This document shows, in pieces, positions 16,419 to 24,753 of a stretch of DNA of 64,000 bases; positions within the stretch are counted from its first letter, which is position 1, and the number at the start of each line of letters is the position of its first letter. The stretch comes from UBA4085 sp964556755. GTDB lineage: Bacteria > Acidobacteriota > Aminicenantia > Aminicenantales > UBA4085. Below the pieces are notes generated by a model that was not told where the DNA came from, did no database searches, and was given only the letters and a program-made list of their open reading frames with translations. The stretch is from positions 124,001 through 188,000 of the forward strand of contig CAZKXI010000004.1 of NCBI GenBank assembly GCA_964556755.1. The letters are read 5' to 3'. Both the position numbers and the translations under genes were made by a program.

Positions 16419-18915
16419 GCCCGCGGTCCGGGGCGTCCAGAAGCCGGCCCGCTACACGGGCGGCGAGTGGAACGCCGTCCGCAAGGATTCGTCCGCGGTT
16501 CGTCTCCGGGTCGCCTTGGCTTTCCCCGACGTCTACGAGATCGGCATGTCCTACCTCGGCCAGAAGATCCTCTACGACCGGGCCAACCGGAGGCCCGACG
16601 TCGCGGCCGAGCGGGTCTTCGCGCCCTGGCCGGATTTCGAGGCCGCCCTGCGCGGGACCGGGGAGCCGCTGCGATCGCTGGAGAGCAGCCGGCCGCTGGA
16701 CGCCTTTGACGCCATCGCGTTCTCCCTGCTCTACGAGCTCAACGCCACCAATCTGCTGACGATCCTCGATCTGGGGCGAATCCCGCTCGATCCGGCCGCC
16801 CGGACCCTGGCCCATCCCCTGGTCGTGGCCGGCGGGCCGGCCGCCTTCAATCCCGAGCCCCTGGCCGGCCTGGTCGACGCCTTCTTCCTGGGCGACGGCG
16901 AGGAAGGGCTGCTGGAGATCCTGGACGCCTGGGCCCAAGCCCGCCAATCCGCCGGGGGACGGGAGGAGGCGGTGGCGGCCTTGGCCCGGGTGCCCGGCGT
17001 CTATGTCCCGGCCCTCTACGAAGCCGGCCCGGCGCCGGGGTCGAAGCTGCACGCGGTCCGGCCGCGGCCCGGCGTCGCGGCCCCGTTCCCGGTCCGCAAG
17101 CGGCTGCTGGCCTCGCTGCGCGCGGAGCCATTCCCGGAGAGGATCGTCGTCCCCAGCCTGCAGGCGGTCTTCGACCGCGTGGCGGTGGAAGCGGCCCGCG
17201 GCTGCCCCCAGAAGTGCCGCTTCTGCCAGGCCACCAGCCTCTACCACCCGCACCGGATCAAGGACCCGGCCGTGGTGGTCAAGACGGTCCTGGGCAGCCT
17301 CGAGGCCACGGGCTACGAGGACGCCTCGCTGTTCGGGCTGTCGATCGGGGACTACCCCTGCCTCGAGCCGGTCATCGAGGCGCTCATGGAGCGCCTGTCG
17401 CCGAAGCGGATCTCGCTGTCCCTGTCCTCGCTGCGGCCGAAGCGGCTGTCGCCGGAGATCGTCGAATCGATCACCAAGGTCCGCCGGACCGGGTTCACCC
17501 TGGTGCCCGAGGCGGCGACGGACAGGCTGAGGCGGGTCATCAACAAGTCCATCCGCGACGAAGAGCTGTGGGAGGCGGCCGAGAGCGCCTTCCAGCGCGG
17601 CTGGCGGCTGCTCAAGCTCTACTTCATGATCGGCCTGCCGACCGAGACGGATGCGGACGTGGCGGCTATCCCGGCCCTCATCCGGGAGCTTTCCGCCCGC
17701 GGCCGGGCCATCCTGGGCGGCCCGCCGCGCATCCACGTCAGCCTGGCCAGCTTCATCCCCAAGCCCCACACGCCCTTCCAATGGGAGGCCATGGAGCCGG
17801 CCGAGGGCCTGCGCGACAAGCAGGCCCGCATCCGGGCGGCCCTGGGCCGCGACCGGTCCATCGAGATCAAGGTCCACGATGACCGGCAATCGGTCCTGGA
17901 AGCGGTCTTCTCGCGGGGCGACCGACGGCTGGGCCCGGTCCTCGAGGAGGCCTGGCGGGCCGGGGCGCGATTCGACGGCTGGAGCGACCAGTTCCGGCCG
18001 GAGCTCTGGCAGGAGGCCTTTCACCGCCGCGGCCTCGATCCGGGCGTTTATCTCGCCGCCATCGCGCCCGGCGCGCCCCTCCCTTGGGACGGCGTGTCGA
18101 CCGGGATCAAGCCGGCCTTCCTGCGGCGGGAGAGGGAGAGGGCCCTGCGGGCCGAGCGGACGCCGGCCTGCGACGAGACCGATTGCGGCTCCTGCGCCGG
18201 CTGCGAGACGGGCTTGGACAAGAGCCGTCCGCCGGACGGGGCCATCGATCCGGGCCTGTTCCAGGAGCCGGCTCTCCTCGGCCGCAAGCGGGACGAGCCG
18301 GTCCGCTACGTCGTCCATTACGCCAAGGAAGGGCCGGCCCGCTTCCTCGGGCACAACGATCTGGTCAACGCCCTGCAGAGGACCTTCCGCCGGGCCGGGG
18401 TCGAGACCGTGCACAGCGCAGGCTTCCACCCCAAGCCGGTCATGTCCTTCGGCCCGGCCCTGCCGCTGGGCATGGCCGCGGCGGGCGAGCTCATGGAGTT
18501 CAAATCGGCCTTCGATCTCGATTCGGTCGAGTTCCTGGCCGCCGTCAATGCCGTCTCGCCCGAGGGCCTGCGCTTCCTCTCGCTCAGCCGGCGCGGACCC
18601 GACGAGCCCGCCGTCGCGTCGCGGATCCGGGGGGCGGTCTATGCCCTCGATCTCTCCGATCCGGCCTGGGAGGCGTCCCTGTCGCCCGCCGACGCGGCGG
18701 CCCGGATCCGGGCCCGGGCCGGGGCCGATCCGGCCTTCGACTGGCTGGAATCCGTGGAGGAAGGGGAGAGGAGTCTGCGCCTGACGGCCGCCTTCAAGGG
18801 CGCCAAGATCCCGCGGCCGCAGGACCTCGTCCGTTTGGCCCTGGGCTGGGAGCGGCCGACCTTCGCCATGACCCGGGAGGGCTTCATCCTCCAGCCGGCG
18901 GCCGCCCGGGCTTGA
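16411..18915 (+). CDS. B12-binding-type radical SAM protein fused to a DUF2344 domain (TIGR03960 + TIGR03936 types)
   Basis: An 834-aa fusion. The N-terminal part resembles the B12-binding region of the TIGR03960 family. The radical SAM core follows, with its cluster motif C265xxxC269xxC272 (ARGCPQKCRFC). After a Cys-rich linker (DETDCGSCAGCETG, near residue 590) comes the DUF2344 domain from about residue 627, with RFLGHNDLVNALQRTFRRAG and HSAGFHPKPVMSFGPALPLG. In many bacteria the two parts are adjacent genes near RNase G and the L21/L27 genes; here they are one chain overlapping rodA by eight bases. The reaction is not known; tRNA or rRNA modification is often suggested. It is the last gene of the rod operon. 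Confidence 0.93.
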   Translation: MSEPAVRGVQKPARYTGGEWNAVRKDSSAVRLRVALAFPDVYEIGMSYLGQKILYDRANRRPDVAAERVFAPWPDFEAALRGTGEPLRSLESSRPLDAFDAIAFSLLYELNATNLLTILDLGRIPLDPAARTLAHPLVVAGGPAAFNPEPLAGLVDAFFLGDGEEGLLEILDAWAQARQSAGGREEAVAALARVPGVYVPALYEAGPAPGSKLHAVRPRPGVAAPFPVRKRLLASLRAEPFPERIVVPSLQAVFDRVAVEAARGCPQKCRFCQATSLYHPHRIKDPAVVVKTVLGSLEATGYEDASLFGLSIGDYPCLEPVIEALMERLSPKRISLSLSSLRPKRLSPEIVESITKVRRTGFTLVPEAATDRLRRVINKSIRDEELWEAAESAFQRGWRLLKLYFMIGLPTETDADVAAIPALIRELSARGRAILGGPPRIHVSLASFIPKPHTPFQWEAMEPAEGLRDKQARIRAALGRDRSIEIKVHDDRQSVLEAVFSRGDRRLGPVLEEAWRAGARFDGWSDQFRPELWQEAFHRRGLDPGVYLAAIAPGAPLPWDGVSTGIKPAFLRRERERALRAERTPACDETDCGSCAGCETGLDKSRPPDGAIDPGLFQEPALLGRKRDEPVRYVVHYAKEGPARFLGHNDLVNALQRTFRRAGVETVHSAGFHPKPVMSFGPALPLGMAAAGELMEFKSAFDLDSVEFLAAVNAVSPEGLRFLSLSRRGPDEPAVASRIRGAVYALDLSDPAWEASLSPADAAARIRARAGADPAFDWLESVEEGERSLRLTAAFKGAKIPRPQDLVRLALGWERPTFAMTREGFILQPAAARA

Positions 18916-18941
18916 CGGTTTTCCCGGGATTCCTGTATAAA
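18912..18941 (+). promoter_or_regulatory. Acyl-CoA dehydrogenase promoter, TTGACG-18-TATAAA, overlapping a stop codon
   Basis: TTGACG (18912-18917) and TATAAA (18936-18941) are 18 bp apart. The TGA stop of the upstream radical-SAM gene (18913-18915) lies inside the -35 box. Confidence 0.7.
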
Positions 18942-18989
18942 AAGCCTAGTCCGCCAAGCAGAAAAGCCATCTGGCAAGGAGATCTCCGG

Positions 18990-20141
18990 ATGATTGACTA
19001 CACTCTGACCGAAGAGCAAGTGGCGCTTCGCGACATGGCCCGCGAATTCGCCCGCAACGAGATGCGGCCGGTGGCCGCCCGCTACGACCAGAGCCACGAC
19101 TTCGCCTATGAGGTCATGCGCAAGGCCTTCCAGGCCGGCCTTCTGACCGGCAACATCCCCGAGGCTTACGGGGGAGGCGGCCTATCCAGCTTGGATTTGG
19201 CGGTCCTCAGCGAGGAGCTGGCCTGGGGCTGCGCCGGCCTTTTCACCAGCATGATGGCCTGCTCCCTGGCCACGACGCCGATCGTCCTCTTCGGCAGCGA
19301 GGAGCAGAAGAAGTCCTTCCTGGGCGCCATGTGCCGGACGATGACCTTGGGCGCCTTCGCTCTGACCGAGCGCGAAGCGGGATCGGACGCCGGCGCGGTC
19401 AAGACCCGGGCCGTCCGTGACGGGGACGCCTACGTCCTCAACGGATCGAAGTGCTTCATCACCAACGGCGGCGTCGCCGGCCTCTACACCGTCTTCGCCA
19501 GCACGGCCCCCCACAAGGGCGCCCGCGGGCTGAGCGCCTTCATCGTCCCGGCCGGCACGCCGGGCTTGATCGTCGGCAAGGTCGAGGACAAGATGGGGCA
19601 GCGGGCGTCCAACACGGCCGAGATCTTCCTGGAGGACGTCCGCGTCCCGGCCGCCCATCTCCTCGGGCGCGAGGGGCTGGGCTTCATCGTGGCCATGCGG
19701 ACCTTCGACGTGACCCGGGCCTCGGTCGGAGCGGCCGGGCTGGGCCTCGCCCGGGCCGCCCTCGAGCACGCCGTGGCCTTCGCCAAGACGCGCCGGACCT
19801 TCGGCAAGCCGATCGCCCTCTACCAGGCCATTCAGATGAAGATCGCCCAGATGGCCACCGAGCTCGAGGCCGCCCGCCACCTGGTCTGGCACGCGGCCTG
19901 GCTGGCCGATCAGGGCCGGCCCAACGGCAAGGAGTCGGCCATGGCCAAGTGCTTCGCCTCGGACGTGGCCGTGGCCGCCGCGGGCGAGGCCATCCAGATC
20001 CACGGCGGCTACGGCTACATGAGGGATTATCCGGTCGAGAAGCTGTGGCGCGACGCCAAGCTCCTCCAGATCTACGAGGGGACCAACGAGATCCAGCGCC
20101 TCGTGATCGCCCACGAGGTCATCGGCCCGGTCAAGGACTAG
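18990..20141 (+). CDS. Acyl-CoA dehydrogenase (short/medium-chain type)
   Basis: FAD enzyme that makes the alpha-beta double bond in an acyl-CoA and passes electrons to ETF. The 383 aa carry the family signatures ALTEREAGSDAG and NGSKCFITNGG (flavin and substrate loops), QIHGGYGYMRDYPVEKLWRDAK and the catalytic base E363 in IYEGTNEIQR, the position used by short- and medium-chain members. The ATG at 18990 has AAGGAGA seven bases upstream; the long open frame before it lies inside the previous gene. The stop overlaps the convergent cstA end by four bases. Its natural electron acceptor could be the Fe-S oxidoreductase at 43387 through ETF, whose genes are outside this window. Confidence 0.95.
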   Translation: MIDYTLTEEQVALRDMAREFARNEMRPVAARYDQSHDFAYEVMRKAFQAGLLTGNIPEAYGGGGLSSLDLAVLSEELAWGCAGLFTSMMACSLATTPIVLFGSEEQKKSFLGAMCRTMTLGAFALTEREAGSDAGAVKTRAVRDGDAYVLNGSKCFITNGGVAGLYTVFASTAPHKGARGLSAFIVPAGTPGLIVGKVEDKMGQRASNTAEIFLEDVRVPAAHLLGREGLGFIVAMRTFDVTRASVGAAGLGLARAALEHAVAFAKTRRTFGKPIALYQAIQMKIAQMATELEAARHLVWHAAWLADQGRPNGKESAMAKCFASDVAVAAAGEAIQIHGGYGYMRDYPVEKLWRDAKLLQIYEGTNEIQRLVIAHEVIGPVKD

Positions 20142-21871
20142 GCCGCTCCGGCCCTCCGCCCGCCTCGGCTCCGCCAGAGGGCGCGGGCCGTCTCGCCGGC
20201 CATCAGCGCCGCGAGAAGGAAGAGGATCAGGGCTACGACGGGGACCGCATCTCCGGTCAGCCTCAGGACGCCGCCCCTCCACCACCCGTCCCGCATCAGG
20301 ACGAGGAGGGCCCAGGCGGACATCAGGAACATCCACAGCGACGGGACGGCCGCCACCCGCCAGGCCTTCCGGTTGCGGGCCGTCCGGAAGAGCCAGATCG
20401 AGACGGCCATCAGGGCCAGGGCGGCCAGGAGCTGGTTGGAAGCCCCGAAGAGGCTCCAGAAGATCTTCCAAGCCGGGACCGTCCGTCCGGCCGCATCCTT
20501 CAGCGTCGCCGTGAGGAAGGCCGCCGGGACGCCGATGGTCAGCAGGGTGGCCACGGCCCGGCCGGCCGGCCCCTTCCAGCCGGTGATCTCGTGGATGATG
20601 TAGCGGCCCAGCCGGGTGCAGACGTCCAGGGTGTCATAGACGAAGGTGGCGAAGGCCATCAGGCCGAAGGAGATGCCGTAGGCGGCCGGGATGCCGATCA
20701 GGTCCAGAAAGCGCCCGATGCCGGAGGCGTAGATGAAGTTGGGCGACGACTGGACCAAGGGGTCGCCCTTGGCCAGGATCATGACGCAGGCCAGGCTGAT
20801 GACGGCGACCAGGCCTTCCATCAGCATCATGCCGTAGCCGATGGGCTTGGCGTCGCTTTCCTTGGCCAGCTGCTTGGACGTCGTGCCCGAGCCGACCAGG
20901 GCATGGAATCCCGAGCAGGCGCCGCAGGCCACGGTGATGAACAGGATCGGGATCATGGGGAACCAGAACGCCGCCGGGCCCCGGCCGGCCAGGGCGAAGG
21001 CCGGGTAGGAGACCTTGAAGCCGCCGCCGATGAGGCCGATGGCGCAGGTGATCAAGGCGGCGTAGAGGAAGTAGCCGCCCAGGTGGCCGCGCGGCTGGAG
21101 GAGCATCCAGACGGGGATGATCGAGGCGATGAAGCAGTAGACGAGGATGAACAGGCTCCAAGCCTTCTGGGCCGTCGCGGCCGACAGGCCGAGAAGCGAG
21201 GTCAGGTCGAGGGGGATATGCGGCCCGGCCCAGATGGCCGCCCCGACCAGGGGCAGGAAGATGATCGTGGCCCAAGTCAGGTTGAGGACCTTCTTTCGCA
21301 GCAGCAGGCCCATGATCAGGGGCAGGGCCAGGTAGAGCAGGGAGGAGGTGGCGATGGCCCCGCCGCCGATCTTCTGGCCGTTCTCGGCCGTGATCGTGGC
21401 CACGAACGAGGACGAGGTGATGTCGGTGAAGGCGACGATGATGTAGACCAGGGTGATCCAGATGAAGATCATGAACAGCAGCCAGGCCCGGCGGGAGACG
21501 TTCTCCTTGAGCACCTCGGTGATGGAGCGGGCCTTGTGCCGGACCGAGGCGATCAGGGCGCCCATGTCGTGGACGCCGCCGATGAAGACGGCCCCGACCA
21601 AGACCCAGAGCAGGGCCGGGGCCCAGCCGAAGGCCAGGCCGGCGATGATCGGGCCGGTGATCGGGCCGGCCGCGGCGATGGCCGAGAAATGCTGGCCGGA
21701 CAGGAACCGGGCCGGAGTGGGGACATAGTCGAGGCCGTCCTGGAGAGAGACGGCGGGCGTCGCGCGGGCGTCGTCGAGGCCGAAGACCCGCCGGGCCAGG
21801 AAGCGGCCGTAGAGGCGGTAGGCGGCGATGAAGACGACGGCCGCGCCGGCGACGATGAAGAGGATGTTCAT
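20138..21871 (-). CDS. cstA: CstA-family carbon-starvation transporter (pyruvate/peptide)
   Basis: Polytopic membrane protein (577 aa, about 16 helices) of the CstA family, known members of which import pyruvate or are induced by starvation and linked to peptide use. Hallmarks visible are HFSAIAAAGPITGPI near residue 61, GGVHDMGAL, GACSGFHALVGSGTTSKQL and TLDVCTRLGRYIIHE. It is shorter than E. coli CstA (701 aa), like many members in other phyla. The ATG has AGGA about ten bases upstream. No promoter was seen in the 123 bases before it, which contain the exbD terminator, so expression may depend on read-through. Confidence 0.93.
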   Translation of the reverse strand: MNILFIVAGAAVVFIAAYRLYGRFLARRVFGLDDARATPAVSLQDGLDYVPTPARFLSGQHFSAIAAAGPITGPIIAGLAFGWAPALLWVLVGAVFIGGVHDMGALIASVRHKARSITEVLKENVSRRAWLLFMIFIWITLVYIIVAFTDITSSSFVATITAENGQKIGGGAIATSSLLYLALPLIMGLLLRKKVLNLTWATIIFLPLVGAAIWAGPHIPLDLTSLLGLSAATAQKAWSLFILVYCFIASIIPVWMLLQPRGHLGGYFLYAALITCAIGLIGGGFKVSYPAFALAGRGPAAFWFPMIPILFITVACGACSGFHALVGSGTTSKQLAKESDAKPIGYGMMLMEGLVAVISLACVMILAKGDPLVQSSPNFIYASGIGRFLDLIGIPAAYGISFGLMAFATFVYDTLDVCTRLGRYIIHEITGWKGPAGRAVATLLTIGVPAAFLTATLKDAAGRTVPAWKIFWSLFGASNQLLAALALMAVSIWLFRTARNRKAWRVAAVPSLWMFLMSAWALLVLMRDGWWRGGVLRLTGDAVPVVALILFLLAALMAGETARALWRSRGGRRAGAA

Positions 21872-21913
21872 GGCGGGGCGTTCCTCGCTCTCCTCCGGAG
21901 CCGGCGGCGCGCC

Positions 21914-21945
21914 AAAAAAAAGGGGACGCTCATCGGAGCGTCCCC
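21914..21945 (-). terminator. Intrinsic terminator of the exbD gene
   Basis: A perfect 10-bp stem (21922-21931 with 21936-21945) with an ATCG loop is followed on the minus strand by eight T residues (21921-21914). It lies after exbD and before cstA. With a GGG...CCC extension and T residues on the other side as well, it may work in both directions. Confidence 0.9.
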
Positions 21946-21994
21946 CTTTGCCGGTGCGGGACTCACGGCGGAACGACCGCCGGACGGGGAAGGA

Positions 21995-22384
21995 CTATTC
22001 GGTGAAGTACTCGGGGACCAGGCCGAGGGTCTCGGCTCCGGAGCCCTTGCAGACGTCGATCAGCTCGACGACCTTGGAGAAGGGGCACTTGGCGTCGGCC
22101 CGCAGGAAGATGGTCTTGTCGGCCCGGGTCGAGTAGAGGCGGCGCAGCTCGTCGCCGGCCAGCCGGAAGTCGGAGAACTGGTCCTTGTTGATGGAGATGC
22201 TGAGATCCTTGTTCAGGGTCACGACGATCAGGCCGACGGGCTGGCCGCCGCCGGAGTCGGAGGCGGTCTCGGGCAGCTTGACGTCGATGCCCCTCTGGAC
22301 CAGCGGGGTGATGACCATGAAGATGATCAGCAGGACGAGCAGGACGTCGCACAGGGGGACGACATTGGGTTCGGCTTTGGCCAT
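21995..22384 (-). CDS. exbD: ExbD/TolR-type biopolymer transport protein
   Basis: Component of a proton-driven energising complex (ExbB-ExbD-TonB or TolQ-TolR type). The 129 aa have one N-terminal transmembrane helix (about residues 12-28) with the conserved membrane aspartate D13 in VVPLCDVLLVLLIIFMV, then a periplasmic domain (VKLPETASD, FLRADAKCPFSKVVELIDVC). The ATG at 22384 has a strong AAGGAGGA site; the longer open frame to 22465 is upstream of it. The usual ExbB/TolQ partner is not adjacent nor elsewhere in the window. A perfect-spacing promoter upstream and a terminator downstream make it a single-gene unit. Confidence 0.92.
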   Translation of the reverse strand: MAKAEPNVVPLCDVLLVLLIIFMVITPLVQRGIDVKLPETASDSGGGQPVGLIVVTLNKDLSISINKDQFSDFRLAGDELRRLYSTRADKTIFLRADAKCPFSKVVELIDVCKGSGAETLGLVPEYFTE

Positions 22385-22436
22385 GAGGCGATTCCTCCTT
22401 AGATTGTCCTCGCGAACGGAAATCCAGCGAAGAGTC

Positions 22437-22465
22437 ATTCTAGAGCAATCCCGCGGCCCAGTCAA
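22437..22465 (-). promoter_or_regulatory. exbD promoter, TTGACT-17-TAGAAT
   Basis: On the minus strand, TTGACT (22465-22460) and TAGAAT (22442-22437) are 17 bp apart, predicting a start near 22430 and a leader of about 45 nt ending in a strong ribosome site. Confidence 0.75.
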
Positions 22466-22483
22466 ATCGAAAATTCGCCCGGC

Positions 22484-23533
22484 CTAGGCCGAGAGGATTC
22501 GCCCGGCGGCCTCGGGCCAGCTGAGGGCGGCGATGTCCCGGAGGCCGGCCCGGCCCATGCGCTCGGCCAGGGCGGGATCCCCGGCCCAGACGTCGAGCTT
22601 GGCGGCCAGAGCGGCGGGCTCGGCCGGGACGATGAACCCGGAGACGCCGTCGCGGACCTGCTCGGCCGGGCCGCCGCTGTCGGGGCAGGTCAGAACCGCC
22701 TTGCCCGAGGCGAAGGCCTCTCCGGTCACGAATCCGTAGTCCTCATGGAAAGGGGCGAAGTAGACGCCGCGGCAGCGGGCGTAGTGGTCGATCAAGGCGG
22801 GCTCGTCGAGCGGCCCGGCCAGAGCGACCCGGCCTTCGAGCCCGCGCGCGCGGATCAAGCCGGCCAGACGGTCCCGCTCCGGGCCTTCGCCGGCGATGAC
22901 CGCCCGCAGCCCCCGGTCCTGCATCCGGGCCACGGCCTCGATCAGGAGGTCCATGCGCTTCAGCCCGGTCAGGCGGGAGACAGCGAAGATGAAGTCGCCG
23001 TAGCCCTCGGTCCGGTAGGGACGCGGCGGCGGCGGCGGGTAGAGGACCTCGGAGGGGATCCGCCCCCAGCGCTCCAGGCGCCGGCTGACCTCGCCGGAGA
23101 TGGTGAAGAGCTTGCGGACGTTGCGCCGCAGGAGGCGGCGGTCGAGGCGGTGGATGAAGGCCCGCCGCAGGCCCTCCTTGATCCGGCCGCGACGCGAGAG
23201 GCGGGCCCGGAGGTCGTCCCAGAGGTCGTAGTACTCGCGCATCCGGTGGTTGAGCCAGCAGACGTGCGCGGGGTGCTTGACGGCGTAGCTGGGGAAGCGC
23301 AGCGACACGACCCGGTCGATCGTCCGGCCCAGGCCGTCCAGGCCGACGTCGGTCAGGCGGGTGGCCCAGTAGGCGGACAGCTGGCGCCCGAAGCGGTTCT
23401 GGGGCGTGCGCATCAAGTCGGCCTCGTGGCCCAGCTCGCGCAGGGCCCGGACGACGGCCCGGGCCATGGTCAGGTGGCCGCCTTCGACGAAGGCCACGTC
23501 CGACGTGACGACCAGGACGCGTTGTCTGCCCAC
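22484..23533 (-). CDS. GT4-type glycosyltransferase
   Basis: A 349-aa GT-B fold glycosyltransferase. The C-terminal half carries the family-1/4 features: a retained donor-site segment (FAVSRLTGLKRMDLLIEAVARM), VALAGPLDEPALIDHYARC, and the E-x7-E motif in HEDYGFVTGEAFASGKAV. The N-terminal acceptor domain begins VLVVTSDVAFVEGGHLTMARAV. Its sugar and acceptor are unknown; surface polysaccharide or glycolipid assembly is likely. It follows the ACT-domain gene by five bases and is therefore cotranscribed with it. No other polysaccharide genes surround it, although an RmlD-like gene and a sugar epimerase lie further along. Confidence 0.88.
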   Translation of the reverse strand: MGRQRVLVVTSDVAFVEGGHLTMARAVVRALRELGHEADLMRTPQNRFGRQLSAYWATRLTDVGLDGLGRTIDRVVSLRFPSYAVKHPAHVCWLNHRMREYYDLWDDLRARLSRRGRIKEGLRRAFIHRLDRRLLRRNVRKLFTISGEVSRRLERWGRIPSEVLYPPPPPRPYRTEGYGDFIFAVSRLTGLKRMDLLIEAVARMQDRGLRAVIAGEGPERDRLAGLIRARGLEGRVALAGPLDEPALIDHYARCRGVYFAPFHEDYGFVTGEAFASGKAVLTCPDSGGPAEQVRDGVSGFIVPAEPAALAAKLDVWAGDPALAERMGRAGLRDIAALSWPEAAGRILSA

Positions 23534-23538
23534 GGCCT

Positions 23539-23934
23539 TCAGCGCAGGGTCTCGTAGGCCTTCTTGTCGTTGTTGGTCTTGAAGACGAGCAGGGCCGGGC
23601 CCTTGCCCGAGGAGCTGCCATAGCTGTAGTCGACGTCGATGACGGCGTTGCCCAGCAGGGCGCCGATCTCGGCCCCGGCGCCGATCCGGTCGCTTGTCTC
23701 CACGACCACGACCTTGTTGACCTTGACCTTGTAGCCGAGCGTGCGCAGGGCGGCTTCGGCCTTCTTGTTGTCGGACGTCAGGAGGCGGAAGTGGCCCTCC
23801 TTGTCGTGGGCGAAGACGCTCAGGGCCCTCAGGTTGACGCCGGCGTTGGCCAGCGTCCCCAAAACGCGGCCGAGAATGCCCGGGTCGTTGGGCGTGATGA
23901 CATGCAGCTCGGTGTCCAGGCTGACGTTGTGCAC
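23539..23934 (-). CDS. ACT-domain protein (amino-acid-binding regulatory type)
   Basis: A stand-alone ACT protein of 131 aa, probably an amino-acid sensor. The first ACT repeat is clear (ELHVITPNDPGILGRVLGTLANAGVNLRAL), with the ligand-loop PNDPGIL. The second half (VVVVETSDRIGAGAEIGALLGNAVIDVDYSYG) looks like a second, divergent ACT repeat. No catalytic domain is attached. The GTG at 23934 has GAGGAGAG six bases upstream; the frame is open for 220 codons before it, but this part shows no homology signs and lies opposite the amidotransferase gene. It is first in a two-gene unit with the glycosyltransferase, an odd pairing. Confidence 0.85.
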   Translation of the reverse strand: MHNVSLDTELHVITPNDPGILGRVLGTLANAGVNLRALSVFAHDKEGHFRLLTSDNKKAEAALRTLGYKVKVNKVVVVETSDRIGAGAEIGALLGNAVIDVDYSYGSSSGKGPALLVFKTNNDKKAYETLR

Positions 23935-23956
23935 GTTCGCTCTCCTCGGATGGCGG

Positions 23957-23985
23957 ATTATATCAGAACCGGCCGTCCATGCCAA
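23957..23985 (-). promoter_or_regulatory. ACT-protein promoter, TTGGCA-17-TATAAT
   Basis: On the minus strand, TTGGCA (23985-23980) and a perfect TATAAT (23962-23957) are separated by 17 bp; the start is predicted near 23950. Confidence 0.75.
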
Positions 23986-24004
23986 AGACGCGGCCGGAAG
24001 GGGA

Positions 24005-24033
24005 TGGCTCCGCCGCGGCGGAATCCGTATAAT
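24005..24033 (+). promoter_or_regulatory. Amidotransferase-gene promoter, perfect TATAAT with TGGCTC at -35
   Basis: TATAAT at 24028-24033 is preceded, 17 bp upstream, by TGGCTC (24005-24010), which is far from TTGACA. The same TGGCTY-17-TATAATGGCC arrangement occurs before the threonine aldolase gene. Confidence 0.45.
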
Positions 24034-24051
24034 GGCCGGCAAGGAGAGCCC

Positions 24052-24753
24052 ATGGAGACGGATCGCGTCCGCTTGGCCATCATCGACAACGCCATCGACC
24101 TCGACCTCTACCGGCCCGTGGAGCATTGGTCGGCCTTCCTGCCCCCGGGCCTTCCGGTCCGGATCTTCCGGGCCCCCGACGGCGTCCTGCCGGACGATCC
24201 GGCCGCCTTCAGCCATCTCATCCTGACCGGGTCGGAGGCCTCCATCCTGGAGCGCCGGCCTTGGGCCGAGGCGGAGGCCGAGCTCGTGCGGCGGGCCTTT
24301 CGCGCCGGGGCGTCCATCCTGGGCAGCTGCTACGGCCACCAGCTCCTGGCCTACGCTCTCTTCGGGCCCGGGCGGATCGGACGCTGCCCGAGCCGGGAGG
24401 TGGGCTGGCGGTCGATCGAGATCCTGGCCTCCGGCGGATTGCTCGGACCGGCCGGCACGGCCTACGTCTTCCAGCACCACCGCGACGAGGTCCGGGACCT
24501 GCCGCCCGACTGCGAGGTCCTGGCCCGCTCGGACGACTGCGGAGTGCAGGCCTTCGGCGTCCGCGGCCGCCGCGTCTGGGGCCTCCAGATGCACCCGGAG
24601 ATCGACATCCCGACCGCCCGGGCCTTCCTGGAAGGTCTGGCGGCCCGGGGCGCGGACAGCCGGGACCTGGACCTGGAGGCCTTGGCCCAGCCCCCGCGGG
24701 ACAGCGGCTTGATCTCAAGGATTGTCAATTATTTCATCGCTTTTTCCTCTTGA
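24052..24753 (+). CDS. Class I glutamine amidotransferase-like protein
   Basis: A 233-aa free-standing GATase-1 domain related to GuaA-type and gamma-glutamyl peptidase-type proteins. The nucleophile is C93 in GSCYGHQLLAYAL and the dyad partners are H181 and E183 (MHPEI), so hydrolysis of a gamma-glutamyl amide is plausible. There is no synthetase domain and no obvious partner gene, which leaves the acceptor unknown; peptidase-like or detoxifying roles are possible. The ATG at 24052 has AAGGAGA six bases upstream. Its stop codon (24751-24753) forms part of the next gene's -35 box. Confidence 0.87.
   Translation: METDRVRLAIIDNAIDLDLYRPVEHWSAFLPPGLPVRIFRAPDGVLPDDPAAFSHLILTGSEASILERRPWAEAEAELVRRAFRAGASILGSCYGHQLLAYALFGPGRIGRCPSREVGWRSIEILASGGLLGPAGTAYVFQHHRDEVRDLPPDCEVLARSDDCGVQAFGVRGRRVWGLQMHPEIDIPTARAFLEGLAARGADSRDLDLEALAQPPRDSGLISRIVNYFIAFSS

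Noticed and set aside
19451..22402. 983-codon plus-strand open frame running from within the acyl-CoA dehydrogenase gene across cstA and exbD
   Set aside because: It is the wrong frame of one gene and the antisense of two others; rich in Arg/Gly/Asp/Gln, no motif.
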